Source: Isoptericola dokdonensis DS-3 (lineage in GTDB: Bacteria > Actinomycetota > Actinomycetes > Actinomycetales > Cellulomonadaceae). From it: a DNA stretch of 64,000 nucleotides. The position numbers and the translations under genes were made by a program. Each line of letters begins with the position of its first letter. Positions within the stretch are counted from its first letter, which is position 1. Of the stretch, positions 47,684 to 55,948 are shown in pieces. Under the pieces are notes generated by a model. That model was not told where the DNA came from, did no database searches, and saw nothing but the letters and a program-made list of their open reading frames with translations. The DNA lies in assembly GCF_001636295.1 (NCBI RefSeq), contig NZ_CP014209.1, positions 434,001-498,000 of the forward strand, in the 5' to 3' direction.

Positions 47684-49951
47684 ATGAGCATCCAGGCAGA
47701 GCAGGCCACGACCGGCACCACCCCGTCCGCGTGGGAGGGGTTCGCCCCCGGCCCGTGGTGCGACGGCATCGACGTGCGGGACTTCATCCAGCGCAACTAC
47801 ACCCCGTACACCGGTGATGCCGCGTTCCTCGCCGGCCCGACCGCACGCACGACCGCGCTGTGGTCCCGGCTGACGGAGATGTTCCCCGCCGAGCGTGCGA
47901 GGGGCGTCCACGACGTGTCGTGGGACGTACCCGCCGGCATCACCGCCCACGCACCCGGGTACATCGACATCGAGAACGAGATCGTCGTCGGCCTCCAGAC
48001 GGACGCCCCGCTCAAGCGCGCGATCATGCCCAACGGCGGCTGGCGGATGGTCGAGAACGCCCTGAACACCTACGGGTACCCGGTCGACGTGAACCTCAAG
48101 AAGGTCTTCACCACCTTCCGCACGACGCACAACCAGGCCGTCTTCGACCTCTACCCGCCGAACGTGCGCGCGGCCCGCTCGTCGCACGTCGTCACCGGAC
48201 TGCCCGACGCCTACGGCCGCGGCCGCATCATCGGCGACTACCGGCGCGTCGCCCTCTACGGCGTCGACGCGCTGATCGAGGCGAAGAAGCGCGACAAGCT
48301 CACCCTGGACGCCGAGCCGTTCAGCGAGCGGATCGCCCGTGAGCGCGAGGAGCACGCCGAGCAGATCCGCGCGCTCGGCGAGCTCCAGGAGATGGCGGCG
48401 TCCTACGGCGTCGACGTGTCGAGGCCGGCACGCACCGGGGTCGAGGCCGTGCAGTGGCTGTACCTCGGGTTCCTCGCCGCCGTGAAGGAGCAGAACGGCG
48501 CGGCGATGTCGCTGGGTCGCACCTCGACGTTCCTCGACGTCTACCTCGAGCGCGACCTCGCCGCGGGCCGGATCACGGAGGCCGAGGCGCAGGAGGTCAT
48601 GGACGACTTCGTCATCAAGCTGCGCATCGTGCGGTTCCTGCGCACGCCCGAGTACGACGCGCTGTTCTCGGGCGACCCGACCTGGGTCACCGAGACCATC
48701 GGCGGCACGGGCCTCGACGGACGGACCCTCGTCACCAAGAACTCGTTCCGCATGCTGCAGACGCTTCACAACCTGGGACCTGCACCGGAACCGAACATGA
48801 CGGTGTTCTGGAGTGCCGACCTCCCGCAGGGCTTCAAGGAGTTCTGCGCCCAGGTCTCGATCGACACCTCGGCCGTGCAGTACGAGTCCGACGACGAGAT
48901 CCGCGCGGCCTGGGGCGACGACGCCGCGATCGCCTGCTGCGTGTCGCCGATGGCGGTCGGCAAGCAGATGCAGTTCTTCGGCGCGCGCGTGAACCTCGCC
49001 AAGGCGCTGCTGTACGCGATCAACGGCGGTCGCGACGAGATCAGCGGGGAGCAGGTCGCCCCGGCGTTCCCGCCGGTGCCGGCCGGGCAGCCGCTCGACC
49101 ACGACGACGTCCGTGCCCGCTTCGAGCGGACGATGGACTGGCTCGCCGAGACCTACGTCGAGGCGCTGAACTGCATCCACTGGTCGCACGACAAGTACGC
49201 GTACGAGCGCCTCGAGATGGCGCTGCACGACCGGGACGTGCTGCGCACGATGGCCTGCGGCATCGCGGGGCTGTCGGTCGCCGCGGACTCGCTGTCGGCG
49301 ATCCGGTACGCGACCGTGACGCCCGTGCTCGACGACCGCGGCGTCGTCGTGGACTACGAGATCGACGGCGACTTCCCCGCCTACGGCAACGACGACGACC
49401 GCGCCGACGACATCGCGGTCGAGCTGGTCGAGTCGTTCATGGCGAAGGTGCGCCGGCACCCCACGTACCGGGACGCGGTGCCCACCCAGTCGGTGCTGAC
49501 GATCACGTCGAACGTCGTGTACGGCAGGTCCACCGGGAACACCCCGGACGGCCGCCGCGCGGGCGAGCCGTTCGCCCCGGGCGCCAACCCGATGAACGGT
49601 CGTGACACGCACGGCATGCTCGCCTCGGCGCTGTCCGTGGCCAAGCTGCCGTACGACCAGGCACAGGACGGCATCTCGCTCACCAGCACCGTCGTGCCCT
49701 CCGGGCTCGGGCGGACGCGGGCCGAGCAGGTGACCAACCTGGCGGGACTGCTGGACGCGTCGTTCGGCGCGGGCGGCTACCACCTGAACGTCAACGTGCT
49801 GGACCGCGAGACCCTGCTCGACGCCATGGAGCACCCCGAGGACTACCCGCAGCTGACCATCCGGGTGTCGGGGTACGCCGTCAACTTCGTCCGGCTCACG
49901 CGCGAGCAGCAGCAGGACGTCCTGAACCGGACCTTCCACGGAGGGATCTGA
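47684..49951 (+). CDS. pflB: Formate C-acetyltransferase (pyruvate formate-lyase)
   Basis: Anaerobic glycyl-radical enzyme of 755 residues converting pyruvate and CoA to acetyl-CoA and formate. The active-site pair Cys418-Cys419 lies in [15 protein letters not shown], at the same numbering as the E. coli enzyme. The radical site is Gly730 in [20 protein letters not shown]. The N-terminal PFL domain has [20 protein letters not shown] and the substrate-binding [26 protein letters not shown] precedes the ATG by five bases. It is followed directly by its activase gene and preceded by a Rex-like site, so expression is probably derepressed at high NADH. Confidence 0.97.
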   Translation: MSIQAEQATTGTTPSAWEGFAPGPWCDGIDVRDFIQRNYTPYTGDAAFLAGPTARTTALWSRLTEMFPAERARGVHDVSWDVPAGITAHAPGYIDIENEIVVGLQTDAPLKRAIMPNGGWRMVENALNTYGYPVDVNLKKVFTTFRTTHNQAVFDLYPPNVRAARSSHVVTGLPDAYGRGRIIGDYRRVALYGVDALIEAKKRDKLTLDAEPFSERIAREREEHAEQIRALGELQEMAASYGVDVSRPARTGVEAVQWLYLGFLAAVKEQNGAAMSLGRTSTFLDVYLERDLAAGRITEAEAQEVMDDFVIKLRIVRFLRTPEYDALFSGDPTWVTETIGGTGLDGRTLVTKNSFRMLQTLHNLGPAPEPNMTVFWSADLPQGFKEFCAQVSIDTSAVQYESDDEIRAAWGDDAAIACCVSPMAVGKQMQFFGARVNLAKALLYAINGGRDEISGEQVAPAFPPVPAGQPLDHDDVRARFERTMDWLAETYVEALNCIHWSHDKYAYERLEMALHDRDVLRTMACGIAGLSVAADSLSAIRYATVTPVLDDRGVVVDYEIDGDFPAYGNDDDRADDIAVELVESFMAKVRRHPTYRDAVPTQSVLTITSNVVYGRSTGNTPDGRRAGEPFAPGANPMNGRDTHGMLASALSVAKLPYDQAQDGISLTSTVVPSGLGRTRAEQVTNLAGLLDASFGAGGYHLNVNVLDRETLLDAMEHPEDYPQLTIRVSGYAVNFVRLTREQQQDVLNRTFHGGI

Positions 49952-49952
49952 G

Positions 49953-50816
49953 ATGACCGCCGGCCCGGCGCTGCTGGATCCCCCCTCCGCCCGCCGCCGG
50001 GCCGGTGCCGGGCTGCAGGGCCTGGACACGACCGAGGTCGAGCGGTCCGACCGCCTCGCGCTGATGCGGTCGGGCGAGCTGGGCTCGGTGCACTCCTGGG
50101 AGCTCGTGACGGCCGTCGACGGCCCCGGGACCCGGATGACCGTGTTCCTGGCGGGGTGCCCGCTGCGGTGCCTCTACTGCCACAACCCGGACACGCTCGC
50201 GATGAAGGACGGCGGGGCGGTGCTCGCCGACGACCTGCTGGCCCGGGTCGCCCGCTACCGCGGGGTGTTCGCCGCCACCGACGGCGGGCTCACGCTGTCC
50301 GGCGGCGAGGTGCTCATGCAGCCCGCCTTCGCGGCACGGGTCCTGCGTGGCGCGCAGGAGCTCGGGGTGCACACGTGCCTCGACACCTCGGGGTTCCTCG
50401 GCGCGAACGCGACCGACGCCATGCTCGACGACACCGACCTGGTGCTGCTCGACGTCAAGGCGGGCGACGAGGAGACCTACCGGCGGGTCACCGGGCGGTC
50501 GCTCGCCCCGACCCTCGCCTTCGGGCGCCGGCTCGCCGAGCGCGGCGTCGGTGTCTGGGTGCGCTTCGTCCTCGTCCCCGGCCTCACCGACGACCCGGCG
50601 AACGTGGCCCGGGTGGCCGACCACGTCGCCGCGATCGACGCCGTCCGGCCCGGGACCGTGCAGCGGGTCGAGGTGCTCCCGTTCCACCAGATGGCCCGCG
50701 ACAAGTGGGCCGAGCTCGGCCGCACCTACGAGCTCGCCGGCACCGAGCCTCCGTCACCGGAGGCCACCGAGGCGGTGCGCGAGGTGTTCCGCACCCGCGG
50801 GCTCACCACCTGCTGA
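49953..50816 (+). CDS. pflA: Pyruvate formate-lyase-activating enzyme
   Basis: Radical-SAM activase of 287 residues that installs the glycyl radical on PflB. The cluster motif is AGCPLRCLYCHNPDTL with Cys69, Cys73 and Cys76. Further family motifs are GGLTLSGGEVLMQPAFAARV near residue 110, CLDTSGFLG, and LLDVKAGDEETYRRVTGR. An N-terminal extension of about 40 residues compared with E. coli PflA is predicted; ATG 50076 would give the shorter form. It begins one base after the pflB stop, so the two are one operon. Confidence 0.95.
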   Translation: MTAGPALLDPPSARRRAGAGLQGLDTTEVERSDRLALMRSGELGSVHSWELVTAVDGPGTRMTVFLAGCPLRCLYCHNPDTLAMKDGGAVLADDLLARVARYRGVFAATDGGLTLSGGEVLMQPAFAARVLRGAQELGVHTCLDTSGFLGANATDAMLDDTDLVLLDVKAGDEETYRRVTGRSLAPTLAFGRRLAERGVGVWVRFVLVPGLTDDPANVARVADHVAAIDAVRPGTVQRVEVLPFHQMARDKWAELGRTYELAGTEPPSPEATEAVREVFRTRGLTTC

Positions 50817-50837
50817 GCACGCACCGGCCCGCCGGCG

Positions 50838-51938
50838 TCAGGAGTGCGTCACCTCGACGGCGCGCTCCACGACCCGGTGCAGGTCGCCCGACTCGGCGAA
50901 CCAGGCCCGCTGCTGGGCGGCGCCGCCGCCGGTGGACCACAGCCGCCCGAGCAGATCGGTGACGGCCTCCAGATCGCCGGCGTCCACCAGCGCGTCGCGC
51001 ACGTGCGCCACGAGCTGCCCGACGACGTCGTGCGCGCCCGCGGGACGCCACGTCAGCGGGGAGACGAGCTCCCCGGCCAGGCCCGAGCGCCCGGCGCGCC
51101 ACGCGGCCGTGCGCAGCAGCTCGGGGTGCGACGGCGGCGGGGGCGCGCCCTCGGCCGCCGCCCGCGCGGACGTCTCGACCAGGCCCCGGGCCAGCGCCGC
51201 CAGGAGCGTCGCCGTGTCGGGGTCGAGGCAGACGTCCGCCACCCGGATCTCGACGGTGGGGTAGCGGGGCGACAGCCGGGCGTCGAAGTAGACCATGTTC
51301 TGGTCGAGGATCGTGCCCGTCTCCACCAGCGCGTCGACCGCCGCGTGGTACTCCGCCGGGGTGCCGAACGGCCGCGTGGGCCCCGACGTGGGCCAGCGCG
51401 CCCACACCTGGGAACGGAAGCTCGCGTAGCTGGTGTCCTCGCCCTGCCAGAACGGCGAGTTCGTGCTCAGGGCCGTCAGGACGGACAGCCACGGGCCCAC
51501 CCGGTCCAGCACCGCCACGCCCTCGTCGTCGTCGGCGACCGCGACGTGCACGTGGCACCCGCTGGTGAGCTGCTCGCGCGCCGTGATCCCGAAGAACTCC
51601 CGCGCCTGCAGGTACCGCAGCCGCGAGACGGTCGTGCCCGTGAACCGGATCGGCGACGTCGCGAGCGCGACGGCTCGCGCCCCGACCCGGTCGGCGGCGA
51701 CCTGTGCCCGCGCCCGCCCGTCGCGGATCTCCTGCGCGAGCCCGGCCAGGTCGGACCGCGGGTGCGTCGCCGTCTCCAGCTGCTCCTCCATGAACTCCGG
51801 TTCGAGCGCGCCCGTCCCCGTCTCACGGCCGACGTTCCCGCTGGCCTCGAGGGCCTCGGCGGCCTTGGCCACCGGGGAACCGTCCTCACCGACGAGGAGG
51901 AACTCCTCCTCGACACCCATCGTGCGCTGCTCCGTCAT
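50838..51938 (-). CDS. YbdK-family carboxylate-amine ligase (glutamate-cysteine ligase type 2)
   Basis: ATP-dependent ligase of 366 residues. The start RTMGVEEEFLLVGEDGSPV is the family signature, followed by EFMEEQLETATHPRSDL near residue 50 and TSGCHVHVAVADDDEGVAVL near residue 130. LSTNSPFWQGEDTSYASFRS and TVEIRVADVCLDPDTATLLA are also conserved. E. coli YbdK has weak glutamate-cysteine ligase activity; the physiological role in actinobacteria, which use mycothiol, is unclear. ATG 51938 is chosen because the family start lies six residues downstream. It converges with pflA. Confidence 0.92.
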   Translation of the reverse strand: MTEQRTMGVEEEFLLVGEDGSPVAKAAEALEASGNVGRETGTGALEPEFMEEQLETATHPRSDLAGLAQEIRDGRARAQVAADRVGARAVALATSPIRFTGTTVSRLRYLQAREFFGITAREQLTSGCHVHVAVADDDEGVAVLDRVGPWLSVLTALSTNSPFWQGEDTSYASFRSQVWARWPTSGPTRPFGTPAEYHAAVDALVETGTILDQNMVYFDARLSPRYPTVEIRVADVCLDPDTATLLAALARGLVETSARAAAEGAPPPPSHPELLRTAAWRAGRSGLAGELVSPLTWRPAGAHDVVGQLVAHVRDALVDAGDLEAVTDLLGRLWSTGGGAAQQRAWFAESGDLHRVVERAVEVTHS

Positions 51939-52100
51939 GCCCGCATCATGGTGCGAACCGGGGCGAAGCGCGCGACGAGAACGCGACGACCGGAGCGCTG
52001 TGGGACTTCCCACAGGTGTCGCCCCGGTCCACACCGCACCGTCGCCCGGCTGTCATGTCGACGTCACGTGCGGTTCAGGGAGATCTGTTTCCACTCGACC

Positions 52101-53771
52101 ATGGAGGGTTCCCGGATCCGGACGGCCGTCGTCGTCGTCGTGCTGCCGGCCGCCGCGCTGCTCGCGGCGGCCGTCGTGCTGCGCCGTCAGGCCGCCGTCG
52201 CCCGGCTGCGCATCGGCAAGGCGCTCGGGGAGGTCGCGCCCGACGCGGACCGCGTGTGGCGCCGCAAGCTCGGCGGCGAGCCGGTCGACCTGCTCGTGGT
52301 GGGCGACTCGATCGCCGCCGGGCTGGGGGCCGAGCACCGGCGCGACACCCTGGGCGGACGGGTCGCCCGCGGCGTGGCGAAACAGCTCGGCCGCCCGGTG
52401 CGGCTGCGTGTCGGCGCCGTCGTCGGCGCGGAGACGTCGATGCTCGCCGCCCAGCTCGACGCCCTGCCGGACGGCTACCGGCCGGACGTCACGGTGGTCG
52501 TGGTGGGCGGCAACGACGTCACCCACCGCGTGCCCGTCGCGACGTCGACGCGGCACCTGGTCGCCACGATCGACCGGCTGCACGGGCTCGGCAGCGCCGT
52601 CGTCGTGGGCACCTGCCCGGACCTGGGTGCGCTGCGCCCCGTGCCGCAGCCGCTGCGGGCGCTCGGCGCCCGGGCGTCCCGCCAGCTCGCCGCGGCGCAG
52701 TCGGACGGCGCCCGCCGTGCCGGCGCGCACGCCGTGTCGCTCGCGGACGTCGTCGGGACGTTCTTCGTCGACCACCCCGAGGAGGCCTTCAGCCTCGACC
52801 GGTTCCACCCCAGCGCGCTCGGCTACCGGCGCACCGCGAAGGCGCTGGTGCCCTCGGTGCTCGTCGCCCTGGGGGAGCGCGACGTGATCCCCCCGGGCCA
52901 CCGGCTGCCCGCCGTCGGACGTCCCGACCCGCAGCGACCGGCGGGGGTAGCCTGCCCGGGTGATCTGGCTGCTCGACCTCGACAACACGCTCGTCTCCCG
53001 CGACGACGCCTTCGCCGCCTGGGCCGCCGCCGCGGTCGCGGCGGCGGGCGGCTCCGACGCCGACCTCGCCGCGATCGTCGCGGCCGACGGCGGCGGGTTC
53101 GCCCCCAAGCGGGACGTCGCCCGGGTGATCGTGGACCGGCTGGGCGGGGACGCCGACCTCGACGCCGTCGTCGAGGAGTTCCGTGCGGGCATCCGCGACC
53201 ACGTGCGGGTCTACGACGGGGTGCTCGACACCCTCGACGTGCTGCGCGGCGCGGGCCACCAGGTCGCCGTCGTCACCAACGGGGTCTCGCACCAGCAGCG
53301 CGGCAAGATCGAGCGCTGCGGGCTGGGCGACCACGTCGACACGGTCGTCGTGTCCGGCGAGGAGGGCGTCGAGAAGCCCGACCCGCGGCTGATCGAGATC
53401 GCCCTGGAGCGCCTCGGCGCCGCCGACGTCGACCGGCGTCGTGTCTGGATGATCGGCGACGCCGCCCACACGGACGTCGCCGTCGGGCGCGCGGCCCGCA
53501 CCCGCACCGGCTGGGTCTCCCACGGCCGCTCCTGGACCGGTGGCGCCCGACCCGACGTGCACGCCCCGACGGCGCGCGAGGTGATCGCGCTCGCCGCCGA
53601 GGGGCACTGGCGGGTGCCCGTTCAGCCGTAGGGCCGCCGTCGAGAAGTTGTCACCGACACGTCACGACGGTGAAACAGTGCGGTGGCTACGATCGCCGCA
53701 CGCTCATGGAAGCAACACCCGCCGGGTGGGGAAAGCCTGAAGCGACCACGTCAGAGGTCGCCGCACGGTGA
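52101..53771 (+). CDS. SGNH/GDSL-type hydrolase; reading frame runs on across the HAD gene
   Basis: The first 270 residues are a normal SGNH esterase: an N-terminal anchor helix (about residues 8-26), LLVVGDSIAAGLGAE with Ser70, VVVVGGNDVTHRV, and the Asp/His block FSLDRFHPSALGYRR near residue 236. After about 52,905 recognisable sequence ends, yet this frame has no stop until 53771. The last 280 codons lie antiphase to the intact HAD phosphatase gene and translate to an Arg-rich, low-complexity tail. Stops in the other two frames occur at 52948-52950 and 52961-52963. I suspect an indel or a lost stop just before 52,950, so a natural protein of about 280 residues is likely. The end given is the literal one. 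Confidence 0.55.
   Translation: MEGSRIRTAVVVVVLPAAALLAAAVVLRRQAAVARLRIGKALGEVAPDADRVWRRKLGGEPVDLLVVGDSIAAGLGAEHRRDTLGGRVARGVAKQLGRPVRLRVGAVVGAETSMLAAQLDALPDGYRPDVTVVVVGGNDVTHRVPVATSTRHLVATIDRLHGLGSAVVVGTCPDLGALRPVPQPLRALGARASRQLAAAQSDGARRAGAHAVSLADVVGTFFVDHPEEAFSLDRFHPSALGYRRTAKALVPSVLVALGERDVIPPGHRLPAVGRPDPQRPAGVACPGDLAARPRQHARLPRRRLRRLGRRRGRGGGRLRRRPRRDRRGRRRRVRPQAGRRPGDRGPAGRGRRPRRRRRGVPCGHPRPRAGLRRGARHPRRAARRGPPGRRRHQRGLAPAARQDRALRAGRPRRHGRRVRRGGRREARPAADRDRPGAPRRRRRRPASCLDDRRRRPHGRRRRARGPHPHRLGLPRPLLDRWRPTRRARPDGARGDRARRRGALAGARSAVGPPSRSCHRHVTTVKQCGGYDRRTLMEATPAGWGKPEATTSEVAAR
52948..52953 (+). promoter_or_regulatory. -10 hexamer of leaderless HAD phosphatase
   Basis: TAGCCT followed by six bases and GTG 52960. 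Confidence 0.55.
52960..53631 (+). CDS. HAD-family hydrolase (phosphatase)
   Basis: Haloacid-dehalogenase-type phosphatase of 223 residues. Motif I is WLLDLDNTLVSRDD, with nucleophile Asp6 and acid/base Asp8. Motif II is VAVVTNGVSHQQRG, motif III the Lys in GEEGVEKPDPRL, and motif IV MIGDAAHTDVAVGRAA. The helical cap lies at about residues 15-85 (subclass I). Substrates are commonly sugar phosphates or nucleotides. It has its own -10 hexamer and lies wholly inside the run-on of the preceding SGNH frame; codon pattern and motifs show this is the genuine frame. Confidence 0.9.
   Translation: MIWLLDLDNTLVSRDDAFAAWAAAAVAAAGGSDADLAAIVAADGGGFAPKRDVARVIVDRLGGDADLDAVVEEFRAGIRDHVRVYDGVLDTLDVLRGAGHQVAVVTNGVSHQQRGKIERCGLGDHVDTVVVSGEEGVEKPDPRLIEIALERLGAADVDRRRVWMIGDAAHTDVAVGRAARTRTGWVSHGRSWTGGARPDVHAPTAREVIALAAEGHWRVPVQP
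53716..53761 (+). other. Paired-hairpin leader before 2-oxoglutarate oxygenase gene
   Basis: Two short stems lie in tandem: CACCC-GCC-GGGTG (53716-53728) and GCGACC-N8-GGTCGC (53742-53761), joined by the purine-rich GGGAAAGCCTGAA. A TACGAT hexamer at 53688-53693 could start the transcript, giving a leader of about 95 bases. I could not match it to a known riboswitch class. Confidence 0.3.
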
Positions 53772-53792
53772 CCCCGATCGAAGGAGTGACCC

Positions 53793-54836
53793 ATGAGCTT
53801 CCGCGTTCCTCGTGTCGACATCTCGGCCTACGTCGCGGACGGTACGGCCGCGCAGCGCGCAGCCGTGGCCGCGCAGATCGACCAGGCGTGCCGGGAGGTC
53901 GGCTTCGTCCAGGTCGTCGGCCACGGGGTACCCGACGAGATCACGGCCGCCTTCGTCCGGGCGATGGACGCGTTCTTCGCGCTCGACCTGACGACGAAGA
54001 AGACGTGCCGCACCCCGCCCTCGGTGAACCGGGGGTACGCGCCGCCGAAGTCGGAGTCGCTGAGCCTGTCCCTCGGGGTCGAGTCCGCGAACCGGATGAA
54101 CGACTTCTTCGAGGCGTTCAACGTCGGGGCGACCGCCGCCGACTACCCGGACAGCCCGGGCCTGCCCCAGGACGACTACGCCGAGAACGTCTGGCCCGAC
54201 GTCGAGGGGTTCGAGCGGGCGGTGAGCACCTACTTCGCCCAGGCGGGCCGGGTCGCGAGAACCCTCACGGGGATCTTCGGTGACGCCCTGGGCCTCGACC
54301 CCGACTTCTTCGGGTCCCGCACGGGGCACTCGCTGGACGTGCTGCGCATGAACAACTACGCGCTGCCGCCGGGGACGGACGTCACGCTCGACGGGGACCT
54401 CACCGGCATGGGCGAGCACACCGACTTCGGGATCGTCACTGTGCTCTGGGCCGACCAGGTGCGAGGCCTGCAGGTGCTGGGCTCCGACGGGGGATGGCAC
54501 GACGTCGAGCCCGACGAGGGCGCCTTCCTCGTCAACCTCGGCGACGTCATGGCGCGCCTGACCAACGAACGGTGGATGTCCACCCTGCACCGGGTGAAGC
54601 CACCGGTCCTCGACGGCACCATCGAGCGTCGCCGCAGCGCCGCGTACTTCCACGACGGTGACGTCGACGCGGTCATCGAGGTGCTGCCCTCGTGCGTCGA
54701 CGCCGACCACCCGGCGCTCTACACCCCGGTCACGGTGGGTGAGCACATCGCGGCCAAGCTGCAGGGCTCGCGGGCCGGGGTGAGCAACGTCGCGGCACGT
54801 CGGGAGTCCGAGAGCGTGCTGTCCAGCCGGCGCTGA
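53793..54836 (+). CDS. Isopenicillin-N-synthase-family Fe(II)/2-oxoglutarate oxygenase
   Basis: Non-heme iron oxygenase of 347 residues. The N-terminal DIOX_N region has VPRVDISAYVADGTAAQRAA and REVGFVQVVGHGVPDEITAA. The iron ligands are His209 and Asp211 in GMGEHTDFGIVTVL and His266 in WMSTLHRVKPP. The 2-oxoglutarate-binding RxS motif is Arg280/Ser282 in RRRSAAYF. AAGGAG precedes the ATG by seven bases. Similar bacterial enzymes hydroxylate or desaturate small metabolites, and the substrate here is unknown. No biosynthetic cluster surrounds it. Confidence 0.9.
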   Translation: MSFRVPRVDISAYVADGTAAQRAAVAAQIDQACREVGFVQVVGHGVPDEITAAFVRAMDAFFALDLTTKKTCRTPPSVNRGYAPPKSESLSLSLGVESANRMNDFFEAFNVGATAADYPDSPGLPQDDYAENVWPDVEGFERAVSTYFAQAGRVARTLTGIFGDALGLDPDFFGSRTGHSLDVLRMNNYALPPGTDVTLDGDLTGMGEHTDFGIVTVLWADQVRGLQVLGSDGGWHDVEPDEGAFLVNLGDVMARLTNERWMSTLHRVKPPVLDGTIERRRSAAYFHDGDVDAVIEVLPSCVDADHPALYTPVTVGEHIAAKLQGSRAGVSNVAARRESESVLSSRR

Positions 54837-54881
54837 CGTCCTACGGTTGCGCCCCGCGCCGGTCGTCCCGATAGTCGGAGG

Positions 54882-55820
54882 GTGCCGACGCTGAGGGAGG
54901 TCGCCGCCGAGCTCTACGCCCTGGGGCCGGGCGAGCTGGTCGCCGCCCGCGACGTGCGGGCGCGCGAGCTGCGGTCGCACGACGAGGACCTCGTCCGCCG
55001 GGTCAAGGCGCTGCGCAAGCCGTCGACGGCGGCGTGGGTGGTCAACCTGCTCGCGCGCAGCGACCCCGGACAGGTGGAGCAGGTCGTCGAGCTGGGGGCG
55101 GCGTTCCGCGCCGCGCAGTCCGACCTCGACGGGCCGCGGCTGCGCGAGCTCACCACGCAGCGGCGTCGTCTCACGGCCGCCGTCACGGCCCGGGCGTGCG
55201 AGCTCGCGGCAGACCAGGGCGTCAGCGTGTCCGGTGCGGTCACGGCCCAGGTCACCTCCACGATCACGGCCGCGATGATCGACGACGACGCCGGGCGCGC
55301 CGTGCGCAGCGGGCTGCTGGTCACGGCGCTCCAGGCGACCGGGATCGGTCGGGCCGACGTCGCCGGATCCGTGGCCGTGCCGGACGAGCTGGGCATCGCC
55401 GACGTCAAGGACGACCGCCCACGCCATCTGCACGCGGTCCCGGACCCGCCGTCGTCGCGGCGGTCCGCGCGGTCCCGGGGAAGAACGCGTGACGACACGG
55501 CGGGCGAGGCTGCGGCGCGGGCCCTCGCCGAGGCCCGTCGGGCGTTGGTCGACGCCGAGGAGGACGTGACCGCCGCCGAGGCGGCGAGCTCAGCCGCCGG
55601 CGCCGAGGCGGACCGGCTCGACGCGGTCACGCGCCGGCTCGACGAGGAGCGGACGGCCCTGCGGCGACGACTCGCCGTGCTCGAGGGCGAGGCGGAGAGC
55701 GCCGACGGCGAGCGGCGCGCCGCCGAACGGGTCCGTCGGCGGGCCGAGCGCACCCTCGCCGACGCCGTCCGGCGCCGCGACGAGGCGGCCGACCTGGTCC
55801 GCGACCGCGAGCAGGGGTAG
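54882..55820 (+). CDS. Hypothetical coiled-coil protein
   Basis: Unrecognised protein of 312 residues. The N-terminal 150 residues are helical (LREVAAELYALGPGELVAAR, LVRRVKALRKPSTAAWVVNL). A basic, disordered linker of about 40 residues follows (DPPSSRRSARSRGRTRDDTA), then a long Ala/Arg/Glu-rich coiled coil to the end (AARALAEARRALVDAEEDVT onward). Many actinobacteria carry similar proteins of unknown role, possibly structural. GTG 54882 is used; upstream evidence for it is weak. The gene is followed by a very strong terminator. Confidence 0.72.
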   Translation: MPTLREVAAELYALGPGELVAARDVRARELRSHDEDLVRRVKALRKPSTAAWVVNLLARSDPGQVEQVVELGAAFRAAQSDLDGPRLRELTTQRRRLTAAVTARACELAADQGVSVSGAVTAQVTSTITAAMIDDDAGRAVRSGLLVTALQATGIGRADVAGSVAVPDELGIADVKDDRPRHLHAVPDPPSSRRSARSRGRTRDDTAGEAAARALAEARRALVDAEEDVTAAEAASSAAGAEADRLDAVTRRLDEERTALRRRLAVLEGEAESADGERRAAERVRRRAERTLADAVRRRDEAADLVRDREQG

Positions 55821-55846
55821 CGACGGCCCGCGCCGTCGCCGACGCA

Positions 55847-55884
55847 CCGGTGGCCCGGTCCCGAGGTCGGGACCGGGCCACCGG
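55847..55884. terminator. Strong bidirectional terminator
   Basis: CCGGTGGCCCGGTCCCGA and TCGGGACCGGGCCACCGG are perfectly complementary over 18 bases with GG between them. This is the most stable hairpin in the window and lies between convergent genes. Confidence 0.85.
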
Positions 55885-55948
55885 CGGTTCGGCGCTCCGG
55901 GAGGGTCGTGTCAGGTGACCGTGAGGAGGTCCCGGAGCGACCGGTCGA

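Noticed and set aside
45653..50029. Very long minus-strand open frame (1458 codons) opposite dxs and pflBA
   Set aside because: Its translation is Arg/Val/Gly/His-rich without any domain, and the plus strand carries intact dxs, pflB and pflA. It is a by-product of high GC.
52016..52963. Alternative frame ending in a 4-base overlap with the HAD start as the true SGNH gene
   Set aside because: The catalytic motifs (GDS, GGND, DxxH) lie in the other frame; only its stop position is informative about a possible frameshift.
53742..53761. c-di-AMP or SAM riboswitch in the oxygenase leader
   Set aside because: The stems and linker do not match the conserved cores of those classes as I know them; kept only as an unassigned structured leader.
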